Source: Clostridiales bacterium
GTDB taxonomy: Bacteria > Bacillota > Clostridia > Lachnospirales > Lachnospiraceae
Direction: 5' to 3'
DNA length: 51,133 nucleotides
Assembly (NCBI GenBank): GCA_021199255.1
Contig: JAJQIK010000091.1
Coordinates: forward strand, 1 to 51,133
Part shown: piece by piece, positions 49,116-51,133 of the stretch
Numbering within the stretch: the stretch's first letter is position 1
Layout of the letters: each line of letters starts with the position of its first letter
Translations under genes and position numbers: made by a program
The notes under the pieces: model-generated
Database searches by the model: none
What the model was told of the DNA's origin: nothing
What the model saw: only the letters and a program-made list of their open reading frames with translations

Positions 49116-51133
49116 CCTGTTTTTTGGGGAATTGCCTCTTCAGAGCAGATATATTTCCCAATGCCATGATAATAGGCAAGCAGGAAGAAGATCAGCGTCA
49201 GCGCTGCGTATTTTCTGAAACGGCTGCCTGCACGCGCCCAATTCACCAGAGCCGCCACCTTTTCCTTTTTTTCCTCTTCCGTCATGCCATGCTTTTTATC
49301 CGCAAAATACAGCATAAGGTAAAGCAGGCCTGATATCATGGCAACCGTCGCGTACAGTTCCACATGGGAAGTATCGCCCGTCTTTGGCTCGTTATCGGGT
49401 ACAGTATCCGTGCCAGATGCGGGCTGCCCCTGCGCCGAAGCAGGGGCTTCACTTACCGCAATTACGCTGCTCTCTACCGCATAGCCGTTGAAAGCCACGG
49501 TTTGGGCGCTGCTGTCCGAGCTGCTGCCCGAGCCCTCATCGCTTCCGTTACTCCTGTCCCCGGAGGTTCCGCTGCTTTCTCCCGTTCCTCCGGGCTCTCC
49601 TGTACCGCTGCTTCCTCCCGTTCCGCCGGTCTCTCCTGTACCGCCGTTTCCCTCCGTTCCGCCGGTCTCTCCTATACCGCCGTTTCCCTCCGTTCCGCCG
49701 CTTCCTTCAAAAGCGGCAGCAATGGTATGGGACTCCTGTACGTTATCGAATGTATAATATTGGGTCTCGCCCGCCTTATACGCGCCGGTTGGGACATATG
49801 CGCCCGCCACGGGCGGATTTACCTCTGTTCCATCCACCGTTATGGATTTAACGCAGCAATTTTCATTGGGCGTGATGGCAAAGGTCTGGCTCTTCCCTGC
49901 CTCCACTAATACGCTTCCGCTCGGCGAAATGCTGCCGCCCTCCCCCGCCGTCGCAGAGATCGTCCAGGTCGTAGCTGTATTCGCTATCCACTTTGCATAG
50001 ACAAAAGTGGTTGCTTCGATGGAGGTATTGGTAAAATCAAATGGATCGCCATTTCCCGTCACCCAGCCTACAAAGGTATAGCCGGATTTTACAGGCGCTG
50101 TCGGCTCCGTCGCCGTCCGGCCGCTTAAGATGATCTGCGGCTTCTGCTCTGTTCCATCCGGATATGCGGTATGATCGTCACAAAAGGTCACGGTGTAATA
50201 ATCGATGGCTGCGGCAGCATCCGCCCCGTTTACTGTCACGGAAACGCCCGTGTCTATGTAACCTGTGCTGTCCGCCGCGTTGGTTGTGTCATAGATTACG
50301 TAGGTATTGTCCGTAAGGCTTGCATAATCATTGATGAAATTTGAACCGCCGTCAGAGGTCAGCGCAAAGGTTTTTCCATGGTCTTGCCACTCTGCACCGT
50401 CCTTGTTGACGGTGATGCCAACTGAATATGTTGCGGGAGCCGTAACCTCTTGCAGCTTCCAGCCATACCAATAATTATCCGTGGTATCGCCATCATCTGC
50501 AGCCTTATATGCGGCTACCGCTTTGCTAAGCGTTGCGGCGTCCAGTTCTCCGCCGTCCTCCGCCTGAAAAGTGACGGTGCGTTCTGTAGGGCAGTTATAA
50601 AAAATGTATTCTGGTGAATCGCTCGCGTTTGGATCATTTATCTTTATTGGCGTGACGACGCTGTTCTCCGAAACTCTAATGCTTAATTTCTCTAAGTTTT
50701 TACAACCCGCGAAAACCGATTTCTGAAAAGCCGCCATCGAAACCGGCACTTCTATCTCTTCCAATCCGCTACAGTCACGGAATGCCCCTGCGTAAATATA
50801 CTCCACATCTCCACATATTTTAACAGAAGTTATATTACTACATCTCCGAAAACCGTACTCCCCAATATAATAACCATCATCCTTCATGTTAATCGTTACT
50901 GCGCCGGTAAACCCACATTCGCAAAATACATATCCGCCCAGATAGGTAATCTCCCGGGGCAGAACCAAATTTCCATCCATACCAGAACATTGATAAAAAG
51001 CATTGTTGTTTATCTCAGTCACCCTGTCTGGTATCGTCAGTCCGCCGGTAAACCCGCTGCAGCCACAAAACGCGCTTTTCCCTATCTCTGTCACCCTGTC
51101 TGGTATTGTCAGCTCACCGGTTAACCCGCTGCA
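49112..51133 (-). CDS. BspA-type leucine-rich surface protein (partial, N-terminus off window)
   Basis: About 673 residues are visible; the frame stays open to the window edge, so no start is seen. Order: LRR_5/BspA repeats (TIPDRVTEI..AF..CSG pattern, to about residue 170), an InlB-type B-repeat (SGYTFVGWVTGNG, near 340), a second beta repeat, and a Gly/Thr/Glu-rich linker. A PKTGD motif follows, then a hydrophobic segment, a charged stretch and a further hydrophobic helix. PKTGD plus helix resembles a sortase signal, but about 75 more residues follow, so membrane anchoring is also possible. It probably mediates adhesion. The stop overlaps the rplM promoter. Confidence 0.85.
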   Translation of the reverse strand, partial: CSGLTGELTIPDRVTEIGKSAFCGCSGFTGGLTIPDRVTEINNNAFYQCSGMDGNLVLPREITYLGGYVFCECGFTGAVTINMKDDGYYIGEYGFRRCSNITSVKICGDVEYIYAGAFRDCSGLEEIEVPVSMAAFQKSVFAGCKNLEKLSIRVSENSVVTPIKINDPNASDSPEYIFYNCPTERTVTFQAEDGGELDAATLSKAVAAYKAADDGDTTDNYWYGWKLQEVTAPATYSVGITVNKDGAEWQDHGKTFALTSDGGSNFINDYASLTDNTYVIYDTTNAADSTGYIDTGVSVTVNGADAAAAIDYYTVTFCDDHTAYPDGTEQKPQIILSGRTATEPTAPVKSGYTFVGWVTGNGDPFDFTNTSIEATTFVYAKWIANTATTWTISATAGEGGSISPSGSVLVEAGKSQTFAITPNENCCVKSITVDGTEVNPPVAGAYVPTGAYKAGETQYYTFDNVQESHTIAAAFEGSGGTEGNGGIGETGGTEGNGGTGETGGTGGSSGTGEPGGTGESSGTSGDRSNGSDEGSGSSSDSSAQTVAFNGYAVESSVIAVSEAPASAQGQPASGTDTVPDNEPKTGDTSHVELYATVAMISGLLYLMLYFADKKHGMTEEEKKEKVAALVNWARAGSRFRKYAALTLIFFLLAYYHGIGKYICSEEAIPQKTG
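49618..49710 (-). repeat. 36-bp tandem repeat in the Gly-rich linker
   Basis: Two full 36-bp units and a partial third, differing by single bases, encode repeats of the type GETGGTEGNGG in the surface protein. Flanking linker sequence is a more degenerate version. Confidence 0.7.

Overview
The window reads as chromosome of a Gram-positive, butyrate-forming gut-type clostridium, most likely Lachnospiraceae. The evidence is a thl-crt-hbd-bcd-etfB-etfA operon, DUF6062 and COG3044 proteins, an EFR1-type ferredoxin protein, a BspA-like leucine-rich surface protein, strong AGGAGG-type ribosome binding sites and sigma-A promoters. Base composition is about 50% GC, with AT-rich islands around the agr-like signalling genes (about 16.4-20.8 kb). 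I see no tRNA, rRNA, CRISPR array, transposase or phage gene. Most genes lie on the minus strand. The window cuts a sugar permease at its left end and a surface protein at its right end.

Layout by position. 1-6.8 kb: a sugar ABC importer (two permeases and a lipoprotein) with a very large GH94-like glycoside phosphorylase, and an HAD phosphatase upstream. This is an uptake and phosphorolysis module. Its leader carries a four-unit 12-bp operator-like array. 8-16.1 kb: housekeeping and regulatory genes (DUF6062, YtxH-like, COG3044 ATPase, TetR, MocR-type regulator, DUF2225, GlnRS). 16.4-20.6 kb: an agr-type quorum-sensing locus. agrB and a 41-aa agrD read rightward; convergent to them is an XRE regulator - LytTR response regulator - GHKL kinase operon, with a second, orphan LytTR regulator behind it. 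21.3-23.8 kb: ybaK, mtnA and a class II aldolase. The last two together suggest a DHAP shunt for methylthioribose or 5-deoxyribose salvage. 23.9-28.9 kb: a five-gene ABC-2 exporter with a membrane-anchored extracellular protein and a 75-aa Cys/His-containing protein. 29.1-35.2 kb: the butyryl-CoA operon, with a promoter, a leader terminator and an end terminator. 35.3-45 kb: an M23 peptidase, HPF, an SH3-NlpC/P60 hydrolase, a TrxB-like reductase, a FabG-like SDR, a hybrid histidine kinase, a NYN/LOTUS protein and a YunG-like protein. 45.2-51.1 kb: an SDR and EFR1 protein pair, an esterase, rplM-rpsI and the surface protein.

The least explained structures are non-coding. There are four copies of a roughly 100-bp palindromic repeat packed into two intergenic gaps, carrying the Shine-Dalgarno sequence of the next gene and showing compensatory stem changes. 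Two long hairpins share an inner loop but have unrelated outer stems. A DnaA-box cluster lies far from any dnaA gene. glnS has an unusual leader. The butyrate operon has an attenuator-like leader.
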